Below, in pieces: positions 18,581-28,300 of a stretch of DNA of 64,000 nucleotides. Position 1 is the stretch's first letter. Each line of letters opens with the position of its first letter. Under the pieces are notes generated by a model. That model saw only the letters and a list, made by a program, of their open reading frames with translations, was not told the DNA's origin and did no database searches. The DNA is from Zunongwangia profunda SM-A87 (GTDB lineage Bacteria; Bacteroidota; Bacteroidia; Flavobacteriales; Flavobacteriaceae): assembly GCF_000023465.1 (NCBI RefSeq), contig NC_014041.1:4207501-4271500 (forward strand), written 5' to 3'. The position numbers and the translations under genes are program-made.

Positions 18581-19318
18581 ATGACCTATCTCCACTCCAT
18601 CGGTGAATATTTTTTGATGCTAAAAGGCGTCTTTGGCAGGATGACCAAGCGATCGGTTTTAAAGGATCTTATTTTTAAGGAAATAGATGAGCTTATTATC
18701 GGGTCATTAGGGATTGTATGCTTTTTGTCCTTTTTTATCGGGGCTGTTGTTGCCATACAAACCGCACTAAACCTTAACAATCCTCTTATTCCCAAGAGTC
18801 TGGTGGCATTTGCAGCCAGACAATCGGTAATATTGGAGTTTTCCCCTACCTTTATTTCCATAATTATGGCGGGAAAAGTGGGCTCATTTATAACATCCAG
18901 TATTGGTTCTATGAGGGTTACTGAACAAATCGATGCACTTGAAGTAATGGGTATCAACTCTAAAAACTATCTTATTTTCCCTAAAATTATAGCGATGCTT
19001 ACTTATCCGTTTGTAATTGCAATCTCTATGTTTTTAGGCATTTTAGGTGCTTATGTAGCTGCCGTATTAGGTGGATTTGTAAAACCTGATGATTTTGTAA
19101 GCGGTCTTCAGGATGATTTTGTGACTTTTCATCTTATTTACGCATTTATAAAAACCTTTTTATTTGCTTTTATTCTGGCTACGGTACCTGCTTATCATGG
19201 ATATTACATGAAAGGTGGAGCCTTAGAGGTTGGTCAGGCCAGTACCACTGCTTTTGTATGGACCAGCGTGGTTTTAATTATTACGAATTACGCTACTACT
19301 CAATTATTACTTAGTTAA
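18581..19318 (+). CDS. MlaE-family ABC transporter permease
   Basis: The 245-residue membrane protein belongs to the MlaE/YrbE permease family of lipid transporters. Typical segments are SFFIGAVVAIQTALNL, VLEFSPTFISIIMAGKVGS and RVTEQIDALEVMGIN. It forms an operon with the ATPase gene 2 bp downstream. In Mla systems these two work with an MCE-domain protein (MlaD) in moving phospholipids between the membranes. No MCE gene is adjacent here. Confidence 0.92.
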   Translation: MTYLHSIGEYFLMLKGVFGRMTKRSVLKDLIFKEIDELIIGSLGIVCFLSFFIGAVVAIQTALNLNNPLIPKSLVAFAARQSVILEFSPTFISIIMAGKVGSFITSSIGSMRVTEQIDALEVMGINSKNYLIFPKIIAMLTYPFVIAISMFLGILGAYVAAVLGGFVKPDDFVSGLQDDFVTFHLIYAFIKTFLFAFILATVPAYHGYYMKGGALEVGQASTTAFVWTSVVLIITNYATTQLLLS

Positions 19319-19320
19319 TT

Positions 19321-20085
19321 ATGATAGAGGTAAAAAATTTACGTAAGGCATTTAACGGTGAAGAAGTTTTAAAAGGGCTAAACTTTGTTTTTGACCGCGG
19401 AAAAACAAACCTTATTATTGGCCAATCCGGATCTGGAAAAAGTGTTTTCCTGAAAAATATGCTTGGGATTTTCACTCCAGAGGAAGGAACTATAGAATAT
19501 GACGGAAAGCCTTACAGTGAGTTTACCGATGAAGAACGACGGGAACTTAGAAAAGAAATAGGAATGGTTTTTCAGGGAGGTGCGTTATTCGATTCGATGA
19601 CGGTAAAGGAAAACGTAATGTTTCCCTTAAAAATGTTCACCAAAATGAAGAAAGCAGAAATGGAAGAACGCGTGGATAACGTTTTGGAACGAGTGAATCT
19701 GGTTGGCGCCGATGATAAAATGCCCTCAGAAATCAGTGGAGGAATGCAAAAACGGGTTTCTATTGCACGTGCCATTGTAAACCGCCCCAAATATCTTTTT
19801 TGTGATGAACCTAATTCTGGATTAGATCCCACTACCGCAACAGTAATCGACAATCTAATACAGAAAATCACTCACGAATTTGATATCACGACGATTATTA
19901 TTACCCACGATATGAACTCGGTCTTAGAAATTGGTGAAAAAATAGCTTTTCTAAAAGATGGCCTTTTAGCCTGGACAGGCACAAAAGACGAAATCTTTAA
20001 AACCCAAGATAAAACGGTGACCGATTTTGTATATTCATCAGATCTTTTTAAGAAAGTAAGAAAGGCACAATTAAAAGGTTATTAA
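19321..20085 (+). CDS. MlaF-like ABC transporter ATP-binding protein
   Basis: This is the ATPase partner of the MlaE-like permease (254 residues). Walker A is GQSGSGKS, the signature is EISGGMQKRVSIARAI, and Walker B is YLFCDEPNSGLDP; the switch His is in IIITHDM. ISGGMQKR with SGLDP after Walker B is typical of MlaF. The gene begins 2 bp after the permease stop. Its stop codon overlaps that of the convergent DUF389 gene by 4 bp. Confidence 0.93.
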   Translation: MIEVKNLRKAFNGEEVLKGLNFVFDRGKTNLIIGQSGSGKSVFLKNMLGIFTPEEGTIEYDGKPYSEFTDEERRELRKEIGMVFQGGALFDSMTVKENVMFPLKMFTKMKKAEMEERVDNVLERVNLVGADDKMPSEISGGMQKRVSIARAIVNRPKYLFCDEPNSGLDPTTATVIDNLIQKITHEFDITTIIITHDMNSVLEIGEKIAFLKDGLLAWTGTKDEIFKTQDKTVTDFVYSSDLFKKVRKAQLKGY

Positions 20086-21500
20086 TTAAGTGACTGTACG
20101 GTTAGCGTATCTAATTGCAAACGTACGTTTAACCATTTTTCAAACTTCTGCCTGTTGGTTTCTTTTTCTCGCGAAGACAAATTGTTTTTCCAGGTTATCG
20201 AGAATGTAGGGATGGTATCGGTACTTTTAAAATCCGTAATAATTTGATTTGAATACCCAAGATTTTCGATCTCTTCATAATTTGCCTGAGCTTCTTTACT
20301 AAGTCCGTTAAAATCAAAAAGAGAAGTTCTATAACTATTAATCCGATCTTCTAAAAGTTTGATTCGCGAATCTTTATCCTCTATAACCTCTCGATTTTTA
20401 AGATAAAGATCTTCCAGAATACCACTTCGTACCTGTGTAGAGAGTTCGTCTAAATTCCCGCCATCTTCAGCACTTTGATGCACAATCAATTTTGATTCTT
20501 TTAAGGCTTCAATTTCGATAAGCTTTGAGCGCCAGGTGGCAATCGTTGCTTCAGGCACACGTTTTCCTATCAAATAAATATTAATGGTTTTCTCATCAAA
20601 ATCGGCTTCCTGCTTTAAAACTTCAGCACCCAGATATCGAACATCGTTAGATACAAAATCTTTGGCTTTAGTCTCAAAAAGAGTTTTATTAAGCAGGTTA
20701 ATAAAAAGGATAATACTTGGAATCATTACAATGACTGCCACCGCAGATGCTACCTGAGCAGTTCTTCTCCTGCTTTTACTGTTCGCATAGCGCACCAGGG
20801 GAAATCCCAGTAATTTAGTCACTGCAAAAGTAGACAACGCTATAAAAACTGCATTAATCGAAAACAAATAAAATGCACCACCTGCATTTTGCCATTGTGA
20901 ATTGGCCAAACCAAAACCAACGGTACAAAGTGGAGGCATTAAGGCAGTAGCGATTGCAACTCCCATAATTACACTGGCAATAGTTCCTTTTTTCGACTTT
21001 CCTACGATAAGGGCCAGACCACCAAAAATAGCTACTAATACGTCCAGTATTGTTGGATATGTCCGCGCCTCTAACTCGGGTGTAATTTCAGTAACCGGAG
21101 AAATTTTAAAATATATAAAAGCGGTGAGCACGCTTAAAACTACCATTATACCCAGGTTCTTAATGGATTTTCTAAGCGTATCTACATCATTAATAGCTAC
21201 AGACATTCCCACACCTACAATCGGCCCCATTAGTGGAGAAATAAGCATGGCACCAATTACTACAGCGGTACTACTCACATTTAGACCAATAGAAGCCACA
21301 AAAATTGAAAAAATAAGAATCCAAGCATTATGACCTTTAAAAGAGATATCCTTTCTTACAGCTTCTAATGTAGATTCCCGATCACTATCGGTTCTAATAT
21401 CCAAAAGGTCATTTATAAAAATCTTCGTACTCTGCAAAAATCCTTTGGCCTGCACGCGGTACTCTTCATTTTTTTCTAAATTGTCATTTTCTTTTTCCAT
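20082..21500 (-). CDS. DUF389 (TIGR00341-type) membrane protein
   Basis: A 472-residue membrane protein. The region SIGLNVSSTAVVIGAMLISPLMGPIVG and the following hydrophobic segments fit the DUF389 family of unknown function. After the membrane core a long soluble C-terminal part (from about residue 280) contains a helical stretch LKNREVIEDKDSRIKLLEDRI that may be coiled coil. The gene converges with the MlaF-like gene, sharing 4 bp, and is not expected to be cotranscribed with it. Confidence 0.85.
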   Translation of the reverse strand: MEKENDNLEKNEEYRVQAKGFLQSTKIFINDLLDIRTDSDRESTLEAVRKDISFKGHNAWILIFSIFVASIGLNVSSTAVVIGAMLISPLMGPIVGVGMSVAINDVDTLRKSIKNLGIMVVLSVLTAFIYFKISPVTEITPELEARTYPTILDVLVAIFGGLALIVGKSKKGTIASVIMGVAIATALMPPLCTVGFGLANSQWQNAGGAFYLFSINAVFIALSTFAVTKLLGFPLVRYANSKSRRRTAQVASAVAVIVMIPSIILFINLLNKTLFETKAKDFVSNDVRYLGAEVLKQEADFDEKTINIYLIGKRVPEATIATWRSKLIEIEALKESKLIVHQSAEDGGNLDELSTQVRSGILEDLYLKNREVIEDKDSRIKLLEDRINSYRTSLFDFNGLSKEAQANYEEIENLGYSNQIITDFKSTDTIPTFSITWKNNLSSREKETNRQKFEKWLNVRLQLDTLTVQSLN

Positions 21501-21522
21501 AGCTTCAGAAAAATATAAAATA

Positions 21523-22122
21523 TCAAGCTTTAAGAAGTTCTACTTCAGCATTAGGTTGAAATAAATAAATCTTCCCGGTGCTAACTTCAAGACATTCGTA
21601 TCGCTTAATTCTTTTTGGTCCTTTTTTAAAAATTTTTCCGTTATAAATTCGAAATAAAGCCCCTGAGGGCACTTCAAAAATATAGTTTTTATCGTTAGGC
21701 TGGTCGAAACTTTTTAAAGCTATAGAAAGCCTCGCATCGGTATCACTGCTTGCGGTAGGATTTCTAAAATGGCTGGCTATAATTGGTAATAATTTGGTCG
21801 GAAAAATTTCTGGCCGAATAAATGGCAACATTAAATTCCGAAAAGTCAGCTTCCATTCTTGCCCATGAGGCTTTATCCTTCTACCATATTTTTCAAAAGC
21901 CAGCAAATGAGCGATTTCGTGCACCAGGGTGATCAAGAATCGATATTTATTAAGGTTTGCATTAACGGTAATTTGCTGTGTCCCATCTGGCATTCTACGA
22001 TAATCCCCATGTCTTGTACGTCTTTCGTCTACTACTTTAAGGTGCACATTATTATCTTTAATGAGCATAAAAGCGGGCTCTACTGCATGGCTTGGCAAAT
22101 ATCTGGATAACACCTGATTCAT
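21523..22122 (-). CDS. SprT-like zinc protein
   Basis: This 199-residue cytoplasmic protein has a SprT-like zinc metalloprotease motif, HEIAH at residues 68-72, followed by a further family-like segment HGQEWKLTFRNLM. SprT/Spartan-type proteins cleave DNA-protein crosslinks in eukaryotes; the bacterial role is not settled. It lies 22 bp downstream of the DUF389 start on the same strand and 9 bp after the SDR gene, so it probably belongs to the SDR-SprT transcript. Confidence 0.85.
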   Translation of the reverse strand: MNQVLSRYLPSHAVEPAFMLIKDNNVHLKVVDERRTRHGDYRRMPDGTQQITVNANLNKYRFLITLVHEIAHLLAFEKYGRRIKPHGQEWKLTFRNLMLPFIRPEIFPTKLLPIIASHFRNPTASSDTDARLSIALKSFDQPNDKNYIFEVPSGALFRIYNGKIFKKGPKRIKRYECLEVSTGKIYLFQPNAEVELLKA

Positions 22123-22131
22123 TTTAAAGTC

Positions 22132-22815
22132 TTACGGGGTGCTATTAGAAACCTGAAGTAATTTACCGTTATAGAATTTACTTCCTGTAATACTAAAATC
22201 TTTAATGTATGTAGCCATTTCTCGCGCAGAAAGCGGCGCCTCCAATCCCGGGAATGCAGCGGCTAACATTTCGGTTTGGACAGCTCCTAAGGCCAAAACA
22301 TTAAAAACAGGCCCATTTTCTTTATATTCTTCAGCAAGCAATTCCGTTAATGTAATAATGGCTGCTTTACTTGAAGAATACGCTGATAAACCGGCAAATT
22401 TTAAACTTCCCTGAACGCCCCCCATACTACTTATACTCAGAATATGAGATTTAGCAGTCATAAAAGGAAGTAATTGCTGAGTCAAACCTATCAAGCCAAA
22501 AACATTGATCTCATAAATTGCTCTAAACTCCTCTAAAGTGGTTTTCTGAAAGGGTTTATTTAAAAATGCCCCGGCATTATGGATAAGAATATCCACTTTA
22601 CCGCCCCATTCTTTTTGCACAAAATCTGAAGCTTTTTTTAAATCAGACTCATTTCCCAAATCACAAGAAAAGCTATTTACATTGTCCAATTTTAGCTTAG
22701 CTACGGGCTCTTTATTTCTGGAAAGTGCCAATACGTTAAAATCCTCTTCAGCAAAAAGCTTTACCAGTTCAAAACCAATTCCCCGACTTGTGCCGGTAAT
22801 AACAACATTCTTCAT
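22132..22815 (-). CDS. Short-chain dehydrogenase/reductase
   Basis: This classical SDR (227 residues) has the cofactor motif TGTSRGIG at residues 7-14, the HNAG motif, the catalytic serine in SISSMGG and the YSSSK active site. It reduces or oxidises an unidentified substrate with NAD(P)(H). It lies 2 bp after the M28 peptidase gene and 9 bp before the SprT-like gene, so the three likely share an mRNA. Confidence 0.9.
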   Translation of the reverse strand: MKNVVITGTSRGIGFELVKLFAEEDFNVLALSRNKEPVAKLKLDNVNSFSCDLGNESDLKKASDFVQKEWGGKVDILIHNAGAFLNKPFQKTTLEEFRAIYEINVFGLIGLTQQLLPFMTAKSHILSISSMGGVQGSLKFAGLSAYSSSKAAIITLTELLAEEYKENGPVFNVLALGAVQTEMLAAAFPGLEAPLSAREMATYIKDFSITGSKFYNGKLLQVSNSTP

Positions 22816-22817
22816 TT

Positions 22818-23768
22818 CTAATTCATTTTTATCTCTTTCTCTGGAGTATTCAGGATTTGGTGAATTCCGGGAATAATTGCTTTCACTACATTCGCCATGT
22901 GTTCGGGATTCATTTCTGAAACTTCATCTTTTACATGATGGTAGTATGGATAATTTGTGAAATCGAATGTACAAATAGTTTGCGCCGGAACATTAAATTC
23001 TGCATAAAACGGATAGTTATCACTTCTTTTAAATAAGTTCATTTGTTTGGCTCCTTCAAAGAAGCCTAAAGTGTTTTTTCCTGTATACTCATTAAATTTC
23101 TCAGCTAGATTTGTTTCCTCAAAGCCTGTTACATAAGCAAGATAATCTTTATCGGTCATTGGCACCCCTATCATTTCCAAATTGATCATGGTGTAAATAT
23201 CGATACCTTCTTCTTTAAGTCTTTTTGCGCTATGGTAAGATCCTTTTAAGCCCATTTCTTCTCCGCTAAAAAGGATAAATAAAACACTACGCTTATTATC
23301 TTTAATATTGGCAAAATACTTAGCCAGTTCTACAACGGCGGTTGTTCCAGCTGCATTGTCATTCGCTCCGTTTGCAATGGTGTCTCCATCAACCTCTTTA
23401 CCAACACCAATATGATCATAATGAGCCCCAATAACAACAAATTCGTCTTTAAGTTCAGGATCATTGCCTTCCAGATATCCAACAATATTAAAGGCGTCTA
23501 CATCACCAATCTTAAAATAATCACGATAGGTATCATAATAAGGTTTCACCCCATTTTCCTCAAAAATTGTAGTGATAAAATCGGCCGCTTTATCAATACC
23601 TTCCGTACCGGTTTTACGTCCCATTAAGTCATCAGAAGCCAGGTATTCCAGATTCGTTTTCATTTCGTCTGCAGAAATATGTATCGCTGCGCTTTCCTGT
23701 GCATTACAAGAAAGTACTCCGGCTAAACCTAAGGCCAGAATTCCTAAATTTTTAAGTGGTTTTCTCAT
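22818..23768 (-). CDS. M28 family metallopeptidase, lipoprotein
   Basis: This 316-residue aminopeptidase-type enzyme begins with a signal ending in the lipobox GVLSC (Cys 21), so it is probably lipid-anchored. Zinc-site motifs of family M28 are all present: GAHYDHIG, NGANDNAAG and SGEEMGLKGS. A downstream DYPFYAEF-like segment and late HHVKDE supply the remaining ligands. A terminator separates it from pdhC upstream. Confidence 0.92.
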   Translation of the reverse strand: MRKPLKNLGILALGLAGVLSCNAQESAAIHISADEMKTNLEYLASDDLMGRKTGTEGIDKAADFITTIFEENGVKPYYDTYRDYFKIGDVDAFNIVGYLEGNDPELKDEFVVIGAHYDHIGVGKEVDGDTIANGANDNAAGTTAVVELAKYFANIKDNKRSVLFILFSGEEMGLKGSYHSAKRLKEEGIDIYTMINLEMIGVPMTDKDYLAYVTGFEETNLAEKFNEYTGKNTLGFFEGAKQMNLFKRSDNYPFYAEFNVPAQTICTFDFTNYPYYHHVKDEVSEMNPEHMANVVKAIIPGIHQILNTPEKEIKMN

Positions 23769-23780
23769 AAAAGCTAAAAT

Positions 23781-23808
23781 AAAAAAATCCCGCGAGTAAA
23801 CGCGGGAT
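23781..23808 (-). terminator. Rho-independent terminator of pdhC
   Basis: A perfect 8-bp GC-rich stem, ATCCCGCG at 23787-23794 and CGCGGGAT at 23801-23808, has a 6-base loop and is followed on the minus strand by seven T residues (A run at 23781-23787). It lies between pdhC and the M28 gene. Confidence 0.92.
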
Positions 23809-23836
23809 TCTATAATATTCTAAAATCACCAGCTTG

Positions 23837-25456
23837 TTAAGCAAGCATAGTAACTGGATTCTCAATATAAGTTTTAAGATCCTTTAAGAAAGCAGCACCG
23901 GTGGCACCATCTACCGTTCTATGATCACAAGCCAAGGTAAGCTTCATGGTATGACCAACAACGATCTCTCCGTTTTTCACTACAGGTTTCTCTACAATTG
24001 TTCCTACCGAAAGAATTGCTGAGTTAGGCTGATTGATAATACTTGTAAACTCAGTAATACCAAACATTCCTAAGTTAGAAACCGTAAAGGTACTTCCTTC
24101 CATTTCTTTTGGCTGAAGCTTCTTGTTACGCGCTTTACCGGCAAGATCTTTTACATTTCCGCCAATCTGCGTCATCGACATTTGATCTGCGAATTTAAGA
24201 ACAGGAACAACAAGACCATCTTCTACGGCTACGGCAACACCCATATGAATATGTTTGGCTATTTTCATAGCATCTCCAGTCCATTGGCTATTTACCTGTG
24301 GGTGCTTACGAAGTGCCATTGCACTTGCTTTAATCACCATATCGTTAAATGAAACTTTCACATCTGGCATCTCGTTAATTTGCTTTCTGGATGCCATTGC
24401 ATTTTCCATATCTACCTCTATAGTAAGATAGTAATGAGGAGCACTAAATTTAGATTCTCCAAGACGTTTTGCAATCGTCTTTCTCATTTGAGAATTCTTA
24501 ATTTCTTCAAAACTTTCTTCACCAGCAGGCACATAAGGAGCAGCTACTGATGTTTCTGCTTCTTTCTTAGTTTCTTTTGGAGCAGGAGCCTCAGAAGGTT
24601 TGTAAGATTCGATATCTTTTTTAACGATTCTTCCATTTTCTCCGGAACCTTCTACTTTAGAAAGATCAATCCCTTTATCCTCGGCCATTTTCTTAGCTAA
24701 TGGAGAAGCAAATATTCTACCACCTTCCGACGACGAATCTGAAGAAGTTGTAGTCGTTTCTTCCTTTTTCTCTTCTTTAGCTTCAGACTTTTCTTCTTTT
24801 TTAGGTGCAGCTTTTTTGCCAGTAGAATCACCAGTCACATTAGACACATCAGTCCCCTCAGGGCCAATAATTGCCAAAAGACTATCTACGGGAGCAGTTT
24901 CCCCCTCAGGAATGCCAATTTTAAGTAAAGTTCCTTCGTAGAAAGATTCAAATTCCATTGTTGCTTTATCGGTCTCGATTTCCGCAAGAATATCACCTTC
25001 AGAAACTTTATCCCCTTCTTTTTTCAACCAGGAAGCAACAGTTCCTTCTTCCATCGTGTCACTAAGGCGCGGCATTTTAACAATCTCTACACCTTCTGGG
25101 ATTTCACCAGCTTCAGATGCGCTGTCATCATCCTCAGTTTCTTCTTCGGCTGCTGATTCTTCTTTAGCTTCTTCAGTAGAACCACCTTCACCATTTAACA
25201 ATCCAGAGATATCTTCACCTTCTTCACCAATAATCGCTAAAAGCGTATCTACCGGAGCAGTTTCTCCTTCTTCAATCCCTATATGCAATAGTGTTCCTTC
25301 ATAGAAGGATTCAAATTCCATCGTTGCCTTATCGGTTTCGATCTCCGCAAGGATATCTCCTTCAGCAACTTTGTCGCCTTTTTGTTTTAACCATTTTGCC
25401 ACAACACCTTCTTCCATGGTGTCGCTTAATCGCGGCATATTAATTACTTCTGCCAT
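23837..25456 (-). CDS. pdhC: Dihydrolipoamide acetyltransferase, PDH complex E2
   Basis: This is the E2 core of the pyruvate dehydrogenase complex (539 residues). It has two N-terminal lipoyl domains, each with an ETDKA lipoylation site (Lys 43 and Lys 164), joined by acidic linkers. An E1/E3-binding domain follows at about residues 245-285 (FASPLAKKMAEDKGIDL), then the catalytic domain ending with HRTVDG (His 512, Asp 516). It transfers acetyl groups to CoA. The gene follows pdhA by 5 bp. Confidence 0.96.
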   Translation of the reverse strand: MAEVINMPRLSDTMEEGVVAKWLKQKGDKVAEGDILAEIETDKATMEFESFYEGTLLHIGIEEGETAPVDTLLAIIGEEGEDISGLLNGEGGSTEEAKEESAAEEETEDDDSASEAGEIPEGVEIVKMPRLSDTMEEGTVASWLKKEGDKVSEGDILAEIETDKATMEFESFYEGTLLKIGIPEGETAPVDSLLAIIGPEGTDVSNVTGDSTGKKAAPKKEEKSEAKEEKKEETTTTSSDSSSEGGRIFASPLAKKMAEDKGIDLSKVEGSGENGRIVKKDIESYKPSEAPAPKETKKEAETSVAAPYVPAGEESFEEIKNSQMRKTIAKRLGESKFSAPHYYLTIEVDMENAMASRKQINEMPDVKVSFNDMVIKASAMALRKHPQVNSQWTGDAMKIAKHIHMGVAVAVEDGLVVPVLKFADQMSMTQIGGNVKDLAGKARNKKLQPKEMEGSTFTVSNLGMFGITEFTSIINQPNSAILSVGTIVEKPVVKNGEIVVGHTMKLTLACDHRTVDGATGAAFLKDLKTYIENPVTMLA

Positions 25457-25461
25457 AATTA

Positions 25462-26460
25462 TTATAGTTTATGTGGTAAGAATGGGTAATCTTCCTGTTC
25501 GTAAACCACATCGTACATTACGTTCTTTTCTGGGAAAGCCGATTCTTCTGCGAATTGCTCACATTCTTTAACTTTATCCTTAACGCGCTTGTCGATTTTT
25601 TTAATATCATCCTCGGTTGCATATTTATTATCGATAATGATGCTTCTCACTTTGGTGATTGGATCTATCTTTTGATATTCTGCAACTTCATCTTTAGTTC
25701 TGTAATGTTGAGCATCACTCATAGAGTGTCCTCTATAGCGATAGGTTTTTAACTCTAAGAAAGTAGGCCCTTCCCCTTTTCGGGCACGGGTTATTGCTTC
25801 ATCTAAAGCTTCAGCAACTTTCTCTGGATCCATAGCATCTACAGGTGCACATGGCATTTCGTAACCATTACCTAATTTCCAGATATCTGTACTTTTAGCA
25901 GTTCTGGCTACAGAAGTTCCCATGGCATAACCATTATTCTCAACACAGAAAACTACGGGGAGATTCCAATTTACGGCCATCGTTAAGGTTTCGTGTAATG
26001 ACCCCTGACGCGTAGCTCCATCACCCATAAAAGTTAAGGTAACCGCATCTCTTTTAAAATATTTATCTGCAAAGGCAAGTCCGGCTCCTAAAGGAATTTG
26101 TCCCCCAACAATACCATGACCACCATAAAAACGATGTTCTTTAGAGAAAATGTGCATCGATCCTCCAAGACCTTGAGAAGTCCCAGTACCCTTACCGTAA
26201 AGCTCTGCCATTACTCTCTTGGGATCTACTCCCAATCCTATTGGCTGAACGTGATTACGATAAGCGGTAATCATACGATCTTTTTCAGTATCCATCGCAT
26301 GTAAAGCACCTGCCAGGATAGCCTCTTGCCCATTATACAAATGTAAAAAACCTCTTACTTTTTGCTGAATATAAACTTGCGCAAGTTTATCTTCAAACTT
26401 ACGCCAAAACAGCATATCCTCATACCACTTTAAATATGTGGCTTTTGTTATTTTCTTCAT
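25462..26460 (-). CDS. pdhA: Pyruvate dehydrogenase E1 component, alpha subunit
   Basis: This is the thiamine-diphosphate-binding E1 alpha chain (332 residues). The TPP motif is GDGATRQGSLHETLTMAVNWNLPVVFCVENN, and the phosphorylation-loop-like sequence TYRYRGHSMSD is present. It decarboxylates pyruvate together with an E1 beta chain. No E1 beta gene is next to it; it is expected elsewhere, as is common in Flavobacteriia. It is cotranscribed with pdhC. Confidence 0.95.
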   Translation of the reverse strand: MKKITKATYLKWYEDMLFWRKFEDKLAQVYIQQKVRGFLHLYNGQEAILAGALHAMDTEKDRMITAYRNHVQPIGLGVDPKRVMAELYGKGTGTSQGLGGSMHIFSKEHRFYGGHGIVGGQIPLGAGLAFADKYFKRDAVTLTFMGDGATRQGSLHETLTMAVNWNLPVVFCVENNGYAMGTSVARTAKSTDIWKLGNGYEMPCAPVDAMDPEKVAEALDEAITRARKGEGPTFLELKTYRYRGHSMSDAQHYRTKDEVAEYQKIDPITKVRSIIIDNKYATEDDIKKIDKRVKDKVKECEQFAEESAFPEKNVMYDVVYEQEDYPFLPHKL

Positions 26461-26510
26461 TTAATTAAAAATTTTTATGGCTTTACAGATAGATTACGCC
26501 AAGCGAATAA

Positions 26511-26518
26511 CAAAAATA
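26511..26518 (-). promoter_or_regulatory. Probable -7 element ahead of pdhA
   Basis: On the minus strand TATTTTTG matches TAnnTTTG 50 bases before the pdhA start. No correctly spaced TTG is seen. Confidence 0.35.
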
Positions 26519-26567
26519 CTATTTATAATAAGAATGTAAAACTGTTTTACTGCAAAAATCTAATAAA

Positions 26568-27050
26568 CTAAAGATTAAATTTATCGAATATAAAAGGCAA
26601 TAACTCCTTTATCGATTTCGCCCGGTATACCTTCCCTTTTTCTCCCATAAAATAAATAGGAATCCCTTTCTCCTGATTTACTTCATATTCTGAAATAGCC
26701 TGACGACAAGCTCCGCAAGGAGGTATTGGAGAAGTAATTTCTTTATGCAAGGATTTTGCAGAAATCGCTATCGCTTTTATCAACATTTGTGGATATTTTG
26801 CCCCAGCATAATAAATAGCTGTACGTTCTGCACATAATCCTGAAGGATAAGAAGCATTTTCCTGATTACTACCAATAACAACTTCATTGTTATCCATCAA
26901 AAGAGCTGCGCCAACTTTAAAAGAGGAATAGGGTGCATAGGCATGATCCCTGGCTTGGATAGCCTGTTTCATTACCTTCTGAATTTCCTGCGGTAGTTGC
27001 GATTGGTCTTCAAAAACATCTAATTCTGCTGAAAACTTTATTTTTTCCAT
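26568..27050 (-). CDS. cdd: Cytidine deaminase
   Basis: Cytidine deaminase turns (deoxy)cytidine into (deoxy)uridine in pyrimidine salvage. The zinc and catalytic motifs are clear: CAERTA (Cys and Glu) and PPCGACRQ. The N-terminal APYSSFKVGAAL is typical. Length of 160 residues suits the tetrameric form. It sits between porV and pdhA on the minus strand, and a terminator separates it from porV. Confidence 0.95.
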   Translation of the reverse strand: MEKIKFSAELDVFEDQSQLPQEIQKVMKQAIQARDHAYAPYSSFKVGAALLMDNNEVVIGSNQENASYPSGLCAERTAIYYAGAKYPQMLIKAIAISAKSLHKEITSPIPPCGACRQAISEYEVNQEKGIPIYFMGEKGKVYRAKSIKELLPFIFDKFNL

Positions 27051-27078
27051 AACACTAATTTCGGGGGAACAAATTAAA

Positions 27079-27114
27079 CAAAAAAAGCACCAATATCATC
27101 TTACTGGTGCTTTT
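27079..27114 (-). terminator. Rho-independent terminator of porV
   Basis: AAAAGCACCA at 27083-27092 pairs with TGGTGCTTTT at 27105-27114 across a 12-base loop. The A run at 27079-27086 gives a T tail on the minus strand, just downstream of the porV stop. Confidence 0.8.
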
Positions 27115-27145
27115 ACTAGATTTTCTCTATTATTTTATCCGTAAA

Positions 27146-28300
27146 TTAATTTAGATATGAATCCCCAAAATTAAAAGTGAGCCCAAAACGTAAAGTTTTA
27201 TCTAAAGGGCTGGGAAATTGTGAAGTTGAGAACAAATAAGAAATATCGATGATTACAAAATTCTCATATTTAAAGCCTCCACCTACAGATACAAATTTAC
27301 GATAGCCCTTCTCATTACTTTCGTTAAAGTAACCTGCCCTTAATTTAATTGCATCCCTAAAGCTATATTCGGTTCCCAATGCCCAGGTCACTTCTTTAAG
27401 CTCTTCACTCAATCCACCTGGAGCATCGGTAAAAGATTCAAAAATTCCTCCTATCGCAGTCGTGGTATTATAAACGTCATCATCTTCCTGATCTATAACC
27501 CCATCACCATTAAAATCCTGTGGTGTTGGCACTAAAAGTTTATTAAACTCTAGATACACCCCTAACCTGCTATCGGGATTCAGAATAAAATCAAAACCTC
27601 CACCAAGTCTTAAATTCGTGGGTATAAAATTTTCCTGCCCCGCATCATCATAACTCATTTTAGGACCAATATTACTTATATTGACTCCAAATCGCCAAAC
27701 CCCATCAAAATTATTATAAACAATTTCATCACTTTGATAAAAGGCCGCCACATCTACCCCAAAACTTCCGGCAGCACCTAAATCCTGGCTATCACTTACT
27801 CCAAGATCAGACCTTAAATATCTCCCTGCTACGGCCATAGAAAAAGTTTCACTTAACTTTAATGAATAGGAAACATCAAAAGTTAATTCATTTGGATTTA
27901 CCAATAACGGTATTTGCTCGATATTCTGACGGATTTCAATAGTCCCCAGACTAAAATAACGTAGGCTCCCGGCAAATGCACTACGATCATCTATTTTATA
28001 ATAATAGCTAAGATCTCCTAAAAAAATATCACTCACGATATCACTTAAATAAGGTGTATATGATATTCCTATACCATGTTCTGAAGTTGCAAAAGCAAAT
28101 TTTGCAGGATTCCATTGCTGTGAAAAGACATCTGCAGAAGTAGCGACACCCTGATCTCCCATCCCTGCCGCCCTGGCATCTGCAGCTACAAGAAGAAAAG
28201 GAACGGCAGTAGTTATCACTCTATCCCTAATATCCTGAGCCTGTAACCAACCTGAAGTAAGAATAGAGCCTAATAATAAAATCGTTGAAATTTTTTTCAT
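27146..28300 (-). CDS. porV: Type IX secretion outer membrane protein PorV (LptO)
   Basis: PorV is the beta-barrel protein that shuttles type IX secretion cargo from the translocon to the attachment complex. This 384-residue protein has a signal peptide and the family opening AVPFLLVAADARAAGMGDQGVAT, and ends in a barrel-type strand (LRFGLTFNFG). It is divergent from gldJ. In Flavobacterium johnsoniae porU lies between porV and gldJ (from memory), but only ~360 bp separate them here. Confidence 0.93.
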   Translation of the reverse strand: MKKISTILLLGSILTSGWLQAQDIRDRVITTAVPFLLVAADARAAGMGDQGVATSADVFSQQWNPAKFAFATSEHGIGISYTPYLSDIVSDIFLGDLSYYYKIDDRSAFAGSLRYFSLGTIEIRQNIEQIPLLVNPNELTFDVSYSLKLSETFSMAVAGRYLRSDLGVSDSQDLGAAGSFGVDVAAFYQSDEIVYNNFDGVWRFGVNISNIGPKMSYDDAGQENFIPTNLRLGGGFDFILNPDSRLGVYLEFNKLLVPTPQDFNGDGVIDQEDDDVYNTTTAIGGIFESFTDAPGGLSEELKEVTWALGTEYSFRDAIKLRAGYFNESNEKGYRKFVSVGGGFKYENFVIIDISYLFSTSQFPSPLDKTLRFGLTFNFGDSYLN

